Assembly: GCA_001899525.1 (NCBI GenBank)
Contig: MKVY01000040.1
Location: 1 to 33,895, forward strand
DNA: 33,895 nucleotides
Origin: Rhizobiales bacterium 65-9
GTDB taxonomy: Bacteria; Pseudomonadota; Alphaproteobacteria; Rhizobiales; Beijerinckiaceae
Direction of reading: 5' to 3'
The position numbers and the translations under genes were made by a program. The notes under the pieces are model-generated. The model was not told the DNA's origin. It worked only from the letters and a program-made list of their open reading frames with translations, and ran no database searches. This document shows, one piece after another, positions 7,965 through 16,767 of the stretch (its first letter is position 1; every line of letters begins with the position of its first letter).

Positions 7965-10862
7965 ATGTTCGGCGCCCTCGCGAAGAAGATTTTCGGCTCG
8001 TCCAACGATCGCCGCCTGAAGACCTACCGACCAAAAGTGGACGCGATCAACGCGCTCGAACCCGAGCTGGCCGCCCTGTCGGACGACGCCCTCGCGGCCC
8101 GCACCGTCGCCTTCCGCAAGGAGATCGAGGAGGGCAAGAGCCTCGACGATCTTCTCGTCCCGGCCTTCGCGACGGTGCGCGAGGCGGCGAAGCGGACGCT
8201 CGGCCAGCGGCATTTCGACGTCCAGCTCTTCGGCGGCATGGTGCTGCACGAAGGCGCGATCGCCGAGATGCGCACCGGCGAAGGCAAGACCCTGGTGGCG
8301 ACGCTGCCGGTCTATCTCAACGCGCTGTCGGGCAAGGGCGTGCATGTCGTCACGGTCAACGACTACCTCGCCCGCCGCGACGCGGAATGGATGGGCCAGA
8401 TCTACCGCTTCCTCGGCATGAGCGTCGGCGTCATCGTGCACGGGCTCGATGACCAGCAGCGCCACGACGCCTATCTCTGCGACATCACCTACGGCACCAA
8501 CAACGAATACGGCTTCGACTATCTGCGCGACAACATGAAGTATGAAATGACGCAGATGGTGCAACGCGGCCACAATTTCGCGATCGTCGACGAGGTGGAT
8601 TCGATCCTGATCGACGAGGCGCGCACGCCGCTCATCATCTCGGGACCGATGGACGACAAGTCCGATCTCTATAACGGCATCGACCCGCTCATTCCGCGGC
8701 TGGCCAGAGAGGACTACGATCTCGACGAAAAGCAGCGCTCGGTGTCGCTGACGGAATCAGGCAATGAGAGGATCGAAGAGCTTCTGAAGGAAGCCGGCCT
8801 CCTGAAAGAAGGCACGCTCTACGACGCCGCGAACGCGACGCTGGTGCATCACGTCAATCAGGCCCTGCGCGCGCACAAGCTGTTCACGCTCGACAAGGAC
8901 TATATCGTCAAGGACGGCGAGATCGTCATCATCGACGAGTTCACCGGCCGCATGATGCCCGGCCGCCGCTATTCGGAAGGGCTGCATCAGGCGCTCGAGG
9001 CGAAGGAGCATGTGCAGGTCCAGCCCGAGAACCAGACGCTCGCCTCGATCACCTTCCAGAATTATTTCCGTCTCTACAGCAAGCTCGCCGGCATGACGGG
9101 CACGGCCGCGACCGAGGCCGACGAGTTCGCCGACATCTACAATCTTTCAGTGATCGAGATTCCGACCAACGTGTCGGTGAAGCGCATCGACGACGACGAC
9201 GAGGTCTATCGCACGGCGGAGGAGAAATACCGCGCCATCGTCGCGCAGGTCGCGGACTGTCGCAGGCGCGGCCAGCCGGTGCTGGTCGGAACCGCCTCGA
9301 TCGAGAAGTCGGAGCTGATCGCGACCCTTCTGAGCGACCGCAAGTTCGTCGCCGATCTCGGCAAGCGCTATCTCCAGCGCGCCGACGAGATCAAGGGCAA
9401 CAAGAGCGCCGACGTCGAGACGCGGGATTATCTGAAGTCGCTCGGCGATTACCTGACGGAGATCGCGCGCGAGAAAGTTCCGCTGCCGCACTCGGTTCTG
9501 AACGCGCGCTTCCATGAGCAGGAAGCCTTCATCATCGCGCAGGCCGGCGCGCCGGGCGCCGTCACCATCGCCACGAACATGGCCGGCCGCGGCACCGACA
9601 TCAAGCTTGGCGGCAACGCCGACATGCGCATCCGGCAGGAAATCGCCGAAGGGCTTGATGACGCCGAAGTCGCCCGTCAGACGGCGGCCATCAACGCCGA
9701 GGTCGAGGAGCTCAAAGCGAAAGCGCTCGCCGCCGGCGGGCTCTATGTGCTCGGCACCGAGCGCCACGAGAGCCGGCGCATCGACAATCAGCTTCGCGGC
9801 CGTTCAGGGCGGCAGGGCGATCCCGGTCATTCGAAATTCCTGCTGTCCTGCCAGGACGACCTGATGCGCATCTTCGCCGGCGAGCGCATGGAGCGCATGC
9901 TGGTCACGCTCGGCCTCAAGGAGGACGAGGCGATCGTTCATTCCTGGATCAACAAGGCGATCGAGAACGCGCAGCGCAAAGTCGAGGCGCGCAACTTCGA
10001 CCAGCGCAAGAACATCCTGAAATACGACAACGTGATGAACGACCAGCGCAAGGTGGTGTTCGAGCAGCGTCGCGATTTCATGGGCCAGGAGAGCGTGCGC
10101 GAGACCATCGACGAGATGCGCCACGGCACGGTGGACGACATCGTCAGCCGCCACATCCCGGCGCACGCCTACGCCGACCAATGGGACGCCGCCGGGCTCA
10201 AGGAGCAGGCGCTGACCTATCTCAACCTCGATCTGCCGATCGAGGACTGGGTGAAGGAAGAAGGCATCGCCGAAGAGGAGATCAAGGAGCGCATCCGCAA
10301 GGCGGCGGACGAGGCCTACGCCGCGCGCGTCGAGAAGAATTCGCCCGAGGTGATGAGCTATATCGAGAAGCAGGTGCTGCTGCAGATGCTCGACCACCTC
10401 TGGCGCGAGCATCTGGTGACGCTCGACCATCTCAGGCAGGTGATCGGCTGGCGCGGCTATGCGCAGCGCGATCCGCTGAACGAATACAAATCCGAAGCGT
10501 TCCAGCTGTTCGACGGGCTCATCGCGCGGCTGCGCGAGCATGTGACGGGCCAGCTCATGCGCGTCGAGGTGATGTTCCAGCCGCCGGAGCAGCCCGACCT
10601 GCCGCCGATGCAGGCGACGCATGTCGATCCCAACTCCGGCGAGAACGAGTTCGCGCTTGCGGACGCCGGCGCCTTCAGCGGCCAGCGCGGCGACATGTTC
10701 GGCGCGGCGGCCGCCTCGCTCGGTTTTTCCGCGACGGACGCCGCGGAAGCGCCGCAGCGCGATCAGCAGGATCCGAATTCATGGGGCAAGGTCGGCCGCA
10801 ACGAGCCGTGCCCGTGCGGCTCCGGCAAGAAATACAAGCACTGCCACGGGCAGTTCTCATAA
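7965..10862 (+). CDS. secA: preprotein translocase ATPase SecA
   Basis: A 965-residue SecA, the motor that drives unfolded proteins through SecYEG. Walker A is GEGKT (105-109), the DEAD-like box [14 protein letters not shown] starts at 209, and NBD2 shows [14 protein letters not shown] and [12 protein letters not shown]. The helical scaffold and wing domain are intact ([36 protein letters not shown]). The C-terminal zinc motif [13 protein letters not shown] is present; it binds SecB and phospholipid. Between SIEKSE and [10 protein letters not shown] is the longer insert usual in alphaproteobacteria. I chose ATG 7965 ([13 protein letters not shown]); a TTG four codons earlier is the alternative. 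The 224-base gap to the isomerase gene should hold both promoters; I see no convincing boxes. Confidence 0.97.
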   Translation: MFGALAKKIFGSSNDRRLKTYRPKVDAINALEPELAALSDDALAARTVAFRKEIEEGKSLDDLLVPAFATVREAAKRTLGQRHFDVQLFGGMVLHEGAIAEMRTGEGKTLVATLPVYLNALSGKGVHVVTVNDYLARRDAEWMGQIYRFLGMSVGVIVHGLDDQQRHDAYLCDITYGTNNEYGFDYLRDNMKYEMTQMVQRGHNFAIVDEVDSILIDEARTPLIISGPMDDKSDLYNGIDPLIPRLAREDYDLDEKQRSVSLTESGNERIEELLKEAGLLKEGTLYDAANATLVHHVNQALRAHKLFTLDKDYIVKDGEIVIIDEFTGRMMPGRRYSEGLHQALEAKEHVQVQPENQTLASITFQNYFRLYSKLAGMTGTAATEADEFADIYNLSVIEIPTNVSVKRIDDDDEVYRTAEEKYRAIVAQVADCRRRGQPVLVGTASIEKSELIATLLSDRKFVADLGKRYLQRADEIKGNKSADVETRDYLKSLGDYLTEIAREKVPLPHSVLNARFHEQEAFIIAQAGAPGAVTIATNMAGRGTDIKLGGNADMRIRQEIAEGLDDAEVARQTAAINAEVEELKAKALAAGGLYVLGTERHESRRIDNQLRGRSGRQGDPGHSKFLLSCQDDLMRIFAGERMERMLVTLGLKEDEAIVHSWINKAIENAQRKVEARNFDQRKNILKYDNVMNDQRKVVFEQRRDFMGQESVRETIDEMRHGTVDDIVSRHIPAHAYADQWDAAGLKEQALTYLNLDLPIEDWVKEEGIAEEEIKERIRKAADEAYAARVEKNSPEVMSYIEKQVLLQMLDHLWREHLVTLDHLRQVIGWRGYAQRDPLNEYKSEAFQLFDGLIARLREHVTGQLMRVEVMFQPPEQPDLPPMQATHVDPNSGENEFALADAGAFSGQRGDMFGAAAASLGFSATDAAEAPQRDQQDPNSWGKVGRNEPCPCGSGKKYKHCHGQFS

Positions 10863-10945
10863 GGCGCGGCGCGCGCCTCCCATGGAGCGCGCCAGATCAT
10901 ATGGAAGACGCCGCTTGAGGACGACGGCGTCGCGTCATGCGCCGC

Positions 10946-11194
10946 TCAGCAGAGCCGCTGACCCTCGTCGAGCACGGTGATCGAAGCCGCCTCCGACTCG
11001 CTGACCGGCTCGCGCCTGGCGCGCTCGGAGCCATGCACGAGGATGTGGTTCGGCGCCATCCTGACGAAGATCGTCACCGCCTCCTTCACCTGCGTCGGCT
11101 GAAAATTGAACGCCTCGATCTTGCGCTCCAGATCGCGGTTGTTGCGGACCTGGATGCGGGCGCCGACTGTCGTCGGAAGCCATTCTACGAGCAT
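10946..11194 (-). CDS. small cytosolic protein of unknown function, second gene of a putative SOS operon
   Basis: An 82-residue protein starting MLVEWLPTTVGARIQVRNN, followed by a segment rich in beta strands and charged residues (EAVTIFVRMAPNHILVHGSE) and an acidic end. There is no signal peptide, membrane helix or cysteine pair. The ATG at 11194 is preceded by ACGGAGGCGATC, a strong ribosome site; the longer frame to 11311 would overlap the previous stop and lacks one. It lies 113 bases after the other small gene on the same strand. A GC-rich hairpin (11283-11308) in that gap could attenuate expression. I do not recognise the family. Confidence 0.62.
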   Translation of the reverse strand: MLVEWLPTTVGARIQVRNNRDLERKIEAFNFQPTQVKEAVTIFVRMAPNHILVHGSERARREPVSESEAASITVLDEGQRLC

Positions 11195-11307
11195 GATCGC
11201 CTCCGTTTGCGCTTTCGCGTGAATTCGCCATTTGAACAGGGCCGCAATGTGACTCAGGCTGGGCCATTGCTTGAAGGTTTTCAGCCGGGGCCGGAACGCC
11301 GCCCGGC

Positions 11308-11562
11308 TCACGCGCTGAGATAGGGCGCGAGATCGTCGGGCGTCGCGCCGAAACTCCCCAGCACCACCGCGTCTCCGAATTCGCCCAGCCTCGAATCGCC
11401 GGTGCGGGAGAAAGCGACCGCGCCGCCGGAATTGAGCGCCGCGACCCGGGCCTTGAACAGCGCTCCGGTCGGCGTGCGCGCCTCGAAGGGCTCGCCCGCG
11501 ACGAATTCGCCATCCTCGGCGGAAGAGAAGGGGATCACGACGAAATAGGCGCCTGTCGCCAT
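11308..11562 (-). CDS. small protein of unknown function directly behind a LexA-box promoter
   Basis: An 84-residue protein, MATGAYFVVIPFSSAEDG to DDLAPYLSA. The middle, with GALFKARVAALNSG, GAVAFSRTGD and GEFGDAVVLGSFG, looks like a compact alpha/beta domain; a helix carrying small and basic residues precedes the GAVAFSRTGD strand. It looks like a conserved protein rather than a random frame, but I cannot name the family. Start: ATG 11562 has GGAG seven bases upstream; an ATG four codons earlier (11574) is possible. A promoter overlapped by a LexA box lies about 85 bases upstream, so it should be DNA-damage induced. The gene at 10946-11194 follows. Confidence 0.7.
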   Translation of the reverse strand: MATGAYFVVIPFSSAEDGEFVAGEPFEARTPTGALFKARVAALNSGGAVAFSRTGDSRLGEFGDAVVLGSFGATPDDLAPYLSA

Positions 11563-11646
11563 GGGCTGCTCCATTCAGGTTGAAAAGACAAAGCGCTCCT
11601 CGTCGGCGGAGGACGCCGGCGTCAGGGCTTCGCGGTGAGTCGTTAT

Positions 11647-11661
11647 GTTCCTATTATGTTC
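11647..11661 (-). promoter_or_regulatory. LexA (SOS) box, GAAC-N7-GAAC
   Basis: On the minus strand the sequence is GAACATAATAGGAAC, an exact match to the direct-repeat LexA operator of alphaproteobacteria (GAAC-N7-GAAC). It covers the -10 element of the promoter at 11653-11682, the expected place for a repressor. Seen: the exact repeat and its position. Known: LexA of this class binds such sites. Inferred: repression of the two genes downstream on the minus strand. Confidence 0.75.
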
Positions 11662-11682
11662 TTTGGATAGGACTGGAGTCAA
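11653..11682 (-). promoter_or_regulatory. housekeeping-type promoter for the small-gene pair
   Basis: Minus strand TTGACT (11677-11682) and CATAAT (11653-11658) each match five of six consensus bases, spaced by 18. The predicted transcript would begin near 11646, giving a leader of about 84 bases before the ATG at 11562. Confidence 0.6.
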
Positions 11683-11777
11683 GCAATCCGACCTGTTTGT
11701 AGGAGGCTGCTGACAGGTTTTGACCGCATGTCTTGGGGCGTGTCGGCGACGGGTCATCGCCGCATGCCGGGCGCCTT

Positions 11778-11819
11778 GTCGCCGCGCCGGAGGAGGATGT
11801 CGCCGCGCCGGAGGAGGAT
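11778..11819 (+). repeat. 21-base tandem duplication carrying a Shine-Dalgarno-like core
   Basis: Two perfect head-to-tail copies of a 21-base unit (11778-11798 and 11799-11819) each end in GGAGGAGGAT. The second copy sits nine bases before an ATG at 11828, which opens a frame other than that of the downstream membrane protein. Confidence 0.85.
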
Positions 11820-11855
11820 CGTTCGCGATGAGGGAACAGCGAAGCGGCTGCGACA

Positions 11856-12941
11856 TTGCCGACTACGGACCTCCGTCCGACCGCCGCCTACGCAGCGGGT
11901 TTCCCAGGCGAGATCATCTTGGCCGCCGGCTTCCTTCGTCGTCTTCGCCCCTTCTCCACGCCGGACGCCGAGGTCGTGCGGCCGGACGAGTCGCTTCCGC
12001 GTTTCGTCTGGCGGACGAGCGGCGCGCACCAGTTCTACGCCGGCGCGCTCGCGGTCGCCGTCTCGCTGCTGAACTTCGCGCCGATCGACCTGCAGAAGCG
12101 GATCGTGGACGGGCCGATCGCCAACCGCGACATTCCGCTGCTGTTCGAAACGGGACTGATCTATCTCGCTGTCGTGCTGTTCCAGGCGGCGCTCAAATAT
12201 GCGCTGATGGCCTATCAGAGCTGGGTCAGCGAAAGCGCGATCAAGGCGGCGCGGGACCATCTCACAACGATCGCGGCGCGGCGCGAGCCCGACGAGGAGT
12301 CGAGCGGCGGCGACACCGTCAACGTCATCAGCCGGGAGATCGACAGCGTCGGCGGCTTCGTCGGGACGAGCATCTCGCAATTCGTCGTGAACGTCTCGTT
12401 TCTGATCTTCACCGCGTCCTATATGGTCTACACGCAGCCGCTGATCGCCGCCGTGAGCGCGGTGTTCCTCATTCCGCAGCTCGTCGTCGCGCCGCTTCTG
12501 CAGACCCGGCTCAACGAGATCTACGAGAAGCAGGTCGGGCTGATCCGCAAGCTCGGCGACGAGACGGTCACGATCGCCAGCGAGCGCCAGGCGGACGAGG
12601 TCAGCGGATCCCCGACCGCGCGCGCGATCTACTGGAACAGGCTGCGCTATCACTTCCTCAAATACGGGCTGAAGACCCTCCTCAACGTGGCGAGCGCGCT
12701 CGCGCCGCTGTCAGTGCTGGTCATCGGCGGTTATCTGGTCATTCAGGGCCAGACCACGATCGGCGTGGTCGTGGCGTTCGTGTCGGGGTTCGAGCGGCTG
12801 TCGAGTCCGCTGCGCGACCTGCTCAATTTCTATCGCGACTACCAGCAGGCGAGCGTGCAGCATCGCCTGATCGCGCAATGGGTCGAGAAAGAGCCGCCGG
12901 CCGGATCGCAGGCTGGCGCGGCCGCGGCCGTCGCCGCATAG
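11856..12941 (+). CDS. ABC transporter-type transmembrane domain protein lacking an ATPase domain
   Basis: A protein of up to 361 residues with about six membrane helices in the arrangement of an ABC exporter membrane domain: AGALAVAVSLLNFAPI, GLIYLAVVLFQAALKYAL, SISQFVVNVSFLIFTASYMV, PLIAAVSAVFLIPQLVVAPLL and ASALAPLSVLVIGGYLVI, with long cytoplasmic helices between them. SGFERLSSPLRDLLNFYRDYQ is the usual last helix before an ATPase domain, but the protein then stops; no Walker motifs occur. The start is uncertain: TTG 11856 and GTG 11976 are in frame, while the well-placed ATG 11828 is in another frame. An ATPase encoded elsewhere or an ATP-independent role are both possible. The GNAT gene follows after 20 bases. 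Confidence 0.78.
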   Translation: MPTTDLRPTAAYAAGFPGEIILAAGFLRRLRPFSTPDAEVVRPDESLPRFVWRTSGAHQFYAGALAVAVSLLNFAPIDLQKRIVDGPIANRDIPLLFETGLIYLAVVLFQAALKYALMAYQSWVSESAIKAARDHLTTIAARREPDEESSGGDTVNVISREIDSVGGFVGTSISQFVVNVSFLIFTASYMVYTQPLIAAVSAVFLIPQLVVAPLLQTRLNEIYEKQVGLIRKLGDETVTIASERQADEVSGSPTARAIYWNRLRYHFLKYGLKTLLNVASALAPLSVLVIGGYLVIQGQTTIGVVVAFVSGFERLSSPLRDLLNFYRDYQQASVQHRLIAQWVEKEPPAGSQAGAAAAVAA

Positions 12942-12961
12942 TGTCGCCAAAGGAGATCGCC

Positions 12962-13234
12962 ATGACCAGTGTCCGCGACAACTCAGCCGCCGCCCGCTTC
13001 GAGCTCGACTCCGAAGGTCATACGGCGTTCGCGGAATACAGGCTCGCGGGCGACGTCATCACATTCACCCATACGGTCGTCCCGAAGGAGCTGGGCGGCA
13101 AGGGCGTCGGCTCCGCGCTCGCCCGCGGCGCGCTGGATCAGGTCCGCGCGCGAGGGCTGAAGGTCGTCGCGCAGTGTCCCTTCATCGCCGCCTTCATCAA
13201 GAAGAACGAGGACTACGCCGACCTGCTGGCCTGA
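12962..13234 (+). CDS. small GNAT-like N-acetyltransferase (COG2388 type)
   Basis: A 90-residue protein with the compact fold of the YjdJ/COG2388 branch of the GNAT superfamily. It runs from AFAEYRLAGDVITFTHTVVP through the acetyl-CoA loop GGKGVGSALARGALD (about 44-58) to VVAQCPFIAAFIKKNEDYADLL, the conserved end of this branch, where a Cys follows the last strand. Such proteins may acetylate small molecules or protein N-termini; the substrate here is unknown. The start has AAAGGAGATCGCC upstream, a strong ribosome site, and lies 20 bases after the membrane protein, so the two are probably cotranscribed. Confidence 0.87.
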   Translation: MTSVRDNSAAARFELDSEGHTAFAEYRLAGDVITFTHTVVPKELGGKGVGSALARGALDQVRARGLKVVAQCPFIAAFIKKNEDYADLLA

Positions 13235-13322
13235 GCCCGCCCGGCGGCAAGACCTCGTTAACCCTATCTTCGGATTGCGGCCGGATCATACGGTCGCCGC
13301 AATACGCCCGTACCGCGCCGCC

Positions 13323-13727
13323 ATGAAAAGCCTTTCCGCCGTCTGTCTCTGCGCGCTGGCCGCTCTCGCCGCCAGTCCCGCCGCCGCCCGCCACGCGTCG
13401 GGGAAAAACCTGGCGGCGGCGATGATGCGGCTCGATCCCGACACCCGGTTCGAGCAGCGCTGCAACGGCGAGGCGATCGAGGTTCTGCATCGGCAGGAGA
13501 AAGGCTTCGCTCCGAACGAAGTGGTCGCTTATGCCTTCGGCAAGAGCGAGATCAGGGGCGGGCAGGTGCTCGCGCCCCACGCCGCCATCCGCAGCCACGG
13601 CGAATGGTATCACCTGTCCTACGCCTGCAGGCCGACGGCGGACGGGCTCGCGGTCGAGAGCTTCCACTATACGCTCGGCGCCGAGGTTCCCCACAGCGAA
13701 TGGGACGATCACTACCTCGTCCCGTGA
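13323..13727 (+). CDS. DUF930 domain protein, exported
   Basis: A 134-residue periplasmic protein with a signal peptide (MKSLSAVCLCALAALAASPAAA) and then the DUF930 core: MRLDPDTRFEQRCNGEAIEVL, EVVAYAFG, AIRSHGEWYHLSYACRPTADG and VESFHYTLGAEVP. Two cysteines (in EQRCN and YACRP) could form a disulfide. DUF930 is widespread in Rhizobiales and has no known function. The ATG at 13323 gives a clean signal peptide; an upstream in-frame start at 13275 would bury it. It converges with terC. Confidence 0.85.
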   Translation: MKSLSAVCLCALAALAASPAAARHASGKNLAAAMMRLDPDTRFEQRCNGEAIEVLHRQEKGFAPNEVVAYAFGKSEIRGGQVLAPHAAIRSHGEWYHLSYACRPTADGLAVESFHYTLGAEVPHSEWDDHYLVP

Positions 13728-13773
13728 TTATCTCGCGTTTGCGTCCCGTGACGATCGCGCGGCTCGCGCCGCG

Positions 13774-14544
13774 TCAGGGGTCGCGCCGCACCGGCATGCG
13801 CTCCTGCTCGCCTGAGGCCTTGGCGCGGGCCCGGCGGGCGACGATGTTGAGTCCCTCGACCAGGGCCGAGAAGGCCATCGCCGCATACACGTAGCCCTTC
13901 GGGACTTCGGCATGGAAGCCTTCCGCGATCAGCGTCATGCCGATCATGAGCAGGAAGGCGAGCGCGAGCATGACGACGCTGGGATTGGCGTTGATGAAGT
14001 TCGCGAGCGGCGTCGCCGCGACGAGCATCACGATCACGGTCACGATCACCGCGATCATCATGATCGCGATATGCTTCGTCATGCCGACGGCGGTGATGAT
14101 GGAGTCGATCGAGAACACCATGTCGAGAATCAGGATCTGGACGATCGCGGCGCCGAAACCGATCGTCGCGGGACCGCGGAACATGTCGGGCCCGGGATGA
14201 GGGTCGACATTGTGGTGGATTTCCTTCGTCGCCTTCCAGACCAGGAACAGGCCGCCCGCGATCAGGATGATGTCGCGCCAGGACAGGCCCTGGCCGAAGA
14301 GCGTGACGACAGGCGTCGTCAACTGCACGATCAGGAAGACGCTTCCAAGCAGCGCCAGCCGCAGCAGGAGCGCCGCGCCGATGCCGATGAAGCGCGCGCG
14401 TTCGCGCTGATGCTCCGGCAGCTTGTTGGTGAGAATCGAGATGAAGATCAGATTGTCGATGCCGAGCACGACCTCCATGACGATCAGCGTCGCCAGCGCG
14501 ACCCAGTTCGCCGGGTCGGCGAAAATGGTCAGGAACTCGGGCAT
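13774..14544 (-). CDS. TerC family integral membrane protein
   Basis: A 256-residue membrane protein with about seven helices. The family motifs are [17 protein letters not shown] near the N-terminus and [17 protein letters not shown] in the middle, each carrying an intramembrane Asp thought to act in metal binding. Members handle tellurite resistance, Mn(II) export or metal loading of exported enzymes; substrate is not predictable. The cytoplasmic loop with [11 protein letters not shown] is His-rich. ATG 14544 has GAGGAG ten bases upstream; a TTG start three codons earlier is less likely. Signs of horizontal transfer are absent. Confidence 0.92.
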   Translation of the reverse strand: MPEFLTIFADPANWVALATLIVMEVVLGIDNLIFISILTNKLPEHQRERARFIGIGAALLLRLALLGSVFLIVQLTTPVVTLFGQGLSWRDIILIAGGLFLVWKATKEIHHNVDPHPGPDMFRGPATIGFGAAIVQILILDMVFSIDSIITAVGMTKHIAIMMIAVIVTVIVMLVAATPLANFINANPSVVMLALAFLLMIGMTLIAEGFHAEVPKGYVYAAMAFSALVEGLNIVARRARAKASGEQERMPVRRDP

Positions 14545-14607
14545 CGACAACAATCTCCTCTTTCAGGGTCGTTCAAGCGTCATGGCTGTCAGGCGCAGCG
14601 CGAATAT

Positions 14608-14626
14608 CGCCCGATTGTGGCGGGCG
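14608..14626 (-). terminator. possible terminator after the lytic transglycosylase gene
   Basis: CGCCCG and CGGGCG make a six-pair stem with a seven-base loop just past the minus-strand stop at 14631, followed by ATATT. The U tract is poor. Confidence 0.3.
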
Positions 14627-14630
14627 TCCG

Positions 14631-15320
14631 TCAGAGGCTGAAGGCGCGCGCTCGCGCGTCCAGCGTTCTCATGCGTCGGTCATAGGCCTTCCAGTCCACG
14701 CGGCTGCGCAGCCGGACGCCGCGCGCCAGCCGTCGCGCCGCCTGTTGCGTCCCGATGGCGACGCCCATGCGGAAAGAGTCCGCCCTGAATCCGAAGGTCG
14801 CCTCCGGCACGACGCCGCTGACCGGATAATCGATGCTGGCGAGATGAGTGCGGGCCGCTACACAATAGCGCACGGACAAAACTGAAAAGCGGGTCTCGTT
14901 GTGTCCGGCGCGATATTTCATCAGCGCTGTGCAAAGGTCGCCGCCCGCGAGCCGCCACGCCTCGGCGAGATAGCGGACGCCAAGACGGATGTTTGTTTCC
15001 GGATCGCCGAGCCCGTCATCCGTTCCGGAGAAGCCGAGGAGCCGCGCGGTCGGCGGCATGACCTGCATCAGGCCGCGCTCGCCGGCCGCGCCGCGCGCGC
15101 CGGGATTGTAGCCGCTCTCGATTTTCATCACCGCGTCGGCGATCTGCGGCGGCAAGCCTCGCGGCTCCGCCTCTCTCGCGGCGATGGCGCGAAAAATGTC
15201 GATGCGGGACGGGGGCGTGTAGGGAGGCTCGGCGCGGGCGGCCGCGCCGAATGCGGCCAGACCGGCGAGAGCGAGCGAAAACCCGGCGAATCGGCCGCGA
15301 GCCGGTCCAGCCGGGATCAT
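14631..15320 (-). CDS. exported lytic transglycosylase (SLT domain)
   Basis: A 229-residue periplasmic enzyme that would cleave the MurNAc-GlcNAc bond of peptidoglycan with formation of 1,6-anhydro ends. Signal peptide: about residues 1-30 (RGRFAGFSLALAGLAAFGAAARA). The SLT core is DAVMKIESGYNPGARG with catalytic Glu68, then ERGLMQVMPPTARLLGF and NIRLGVRYLAEAWRLAGGDL, and ALMKYRAGHNETR. The remaining 80 residues are basic and could bind wall polymer. ATG 15320 lies one base from the TGA of the L,D-transpeptidase gene, so translation is probably coupled. An upstream start (15431) would place the signal peptide inside the protein. Confidence 0.9.
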   Translation of the reverse strand: MIPAGPARGRFAGFSLALAGLAAFGAAARAEPPYTPPSRIDIFRAIAAREAEPRGLPPQIADAVMKIESGYNPGARGAAGERGLMQVMPPTARLLGFSGTDDGLGDPETNIRLGVRYLAEAWRLAGGDLCTALMKYRAGHNETRFSVLSVRYCVAARTHLASIDYPVSGVVPEATFGFRADSFRMGVAIGTQQAARRLARGVRLRSRVDWKAYDRRMRTLDARARAFSL

Positions 15321-15321
15321 A

Positions 15322-16632
15322 TCATTGCGCGGGCGGCGCGTAGGCGAAGGCGGTGTTGGCCCGGCCGTCGCCGCGGCGCGGCGGCAGCGGGATGCTCGCC
15401 TCCGCCTGAGGCTGGGCGGACGCGCCGCCAAGTCCGCCGAGCCCGACGGCGCTGAGCATCCGGCCGAACATGCCTTTCTCCTCGGCCTTGGGCTCCGCAG
15501 CGGCGTCGGCGCGGGCGATGACGGTGGTCTGCGGCGACAGCGCGGCCCGTGCGGGCGCCGGAGCGATGGCGGCCACGGCGACCGGCTTCGGAGCGGCCTC
15601 CTTCAGCGGCTTGCCGTCGGGACCGACCGGAATGAACTGTTCGGCGCCGATCGCCTCGGGGCGGCTCATCTCGGCGACGACCGTGCTGGGCCGCGAACTG
15701 GCCGCCGTGGCGTAGACGCTCTCCACGCCCGAGCCGCCGGCGTACGCGAGAGCCGTGCCGCGGAACGACGGATGCTGGCCGCCGTCGGCGTACACGACCT
15801 TGATGGCCGGCGCGCCATGCTGCACCAGCTCGGCGACCTTGGCGTTGTCTTCGGCCTGCTTGCGGGCCACGGCGACGCGGACCGCCTCGGAAACGGTCGG
15901 GACGCCCTGCTCCGGCGCATTGAAAGCGTAACGGCCGCCGGCGGTGGTCACGCGCGGCTCCTCATGGGCGACTTCGAAATAGTCGCTGCCTTCCTTCAGG
16001 TTCTTCCAGAAGGCGATGTTCGGATTGTAGCGGTGCTTGGCGAGATTCTCGGCCGTCATGCGGAAGGGAAAGGCCTGCATCTGCACCGCGCGCTGGCCGC
16101 CGCCCTGGGCGTCGCGCACCAGCGCGTAGATGTCCTGCACCTGCTTGTCGGTCATGGAATAGCAGCCCGCCGACGAGCAGGCGCCGTGCACCATCAGGAA
16201 CTTGCCGCTGCGGCCATGCTGCCGGTCATAGGCGTTGGGGAAGCCCATATCGAACGACAGGTGATAGCTGGAGTTCGGATTCATCTGCGCCGGCGAGATC
16301 GGATAGTAGCCTTCCGGGGCCTGGCGATCGCCCTCCCTGACCTTGGGGCCGAGTTGGCCCGACCAGCGGCAGATCGGGAATGTTTTCAGGAGCGCGTATT
16401 TTCCATCGCGCGCCTTCTTCCAGACCTCGAGTTCCGCCTCCTGCTTGAAGGAGCGGATGAGGATCGGGTCGCTCTTCGTCATGCCCTTCTCGTTCATCAG
16501 GCTGACGATCTCGGGCGACATGGCGGCCCAGTGGCGCGAGCCGGAGCCGCGATAGTCGTCCTGGCATCCGGCGAGGACAAGCGCGCCGACGGCGAAAAGG
16601 AGTATGCTTGCGAGGGGTCGAGCCATAATCAT
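15322..16632 (-). CDS. L,D-transpeptidase family lipoprotein (YafK-like)
   Basis: A 436-residue protein with a lipoprotein signal: hydrophobic ASILLFAVGALVLAGC with acylated Cys23. The YkuD-type catalytic domain follows (about 55-230): ICRWSGQLGPKVREGDRQAPEG, SSYHLSFDMGFPNAYD and the active-site block VHGACSSAGCYSMTD with His149 and nucleophile Cys157. It is of the YafK type, which cuts or forms links between peptidoglycan and lipoprotein in E. coli. The C-terminal 200 residues are Ala/Pro-rich and poorly conserved, with a helix-like stretch TVSEAVRVAVARKQAEDNAKV cut by low-complexity parts. A start two codons later is possible. The lytic transglycosylase gene follows directly. Confidence 0.9.
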   Translation of the reverse strand: MIMARPLASILLFAVGALVLAGCQDDYRGSGSRHWAAMSPEIVSLMNEKGMTKSDPILIRSFKQEAELEVWKKARDGKYALLKTFPICRWSGQLGPKVREGDRQAPEGYYPISPAQMNPNSSYHLSFDMGFPNAYDRQHGRSGKFLMVHGACSSAGCYSMTDKQVQDIYALVRDAQGGGQRAVQMQAFPFRMTAENLAKHRYNPNIAFWKNLKEGSDYFEVAHEEPRVTTAGGRYAFNAPEQGVPTVSEAVRVAVARKQAEDNAKVAELVQHGAPAIKVVYADGGQHPSFRGTALAYAGGSGVESVYATAASSRPSTVVAEMSRPEAIGAEQFIPVGPDGKPLKEAAPKPVAVAAIAPAPARAALSPQTTVIARADAAAEPKAEEKGMFGRMLSAVGLGGLGGASAQPQAEASIPLPPRRGDGRANTAFAYAPPAQ

Positions 16633-16734
16633 CCCGAAGCCGAGGGTCAGCCGCGCACCAGAAAACCTGCTTATCGTTACACTCAGGTTTCTGCAATCAC
16701 GGTAATTTCCGGTTTATCCTGAAGCAATCGTTAA

Positions 16735-16755
16735 GCCGGCTTGAGTTCAGCCGGC
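16735..16755 (-). terminator. candidate terminator after accA
   Basis: GCCGGCT and AGCCGGC form a perfect seven-pair stem with a seven-base loop, 13 bases past the accA stop on the minus strand; TTAACGATTGCTT follows. The run of T is weak. Confidence 0.4.
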
Positions 16756-16767
16756 CGGCGCAGCGTC

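Noticed and set aside
11720-13234. A 504-codon plus-strand frame joining the leader to the GNAT gene
   Set aside because: Only its last 90 codons show a family; the rest is out of frame with the membrane protein, whose helices are clear.
15325-16722. A 465-codon plus-strand frame over the L,D-transpeptidase gene
   Set aside because: No motif; the minus strand has the lipobox and the active-site block.
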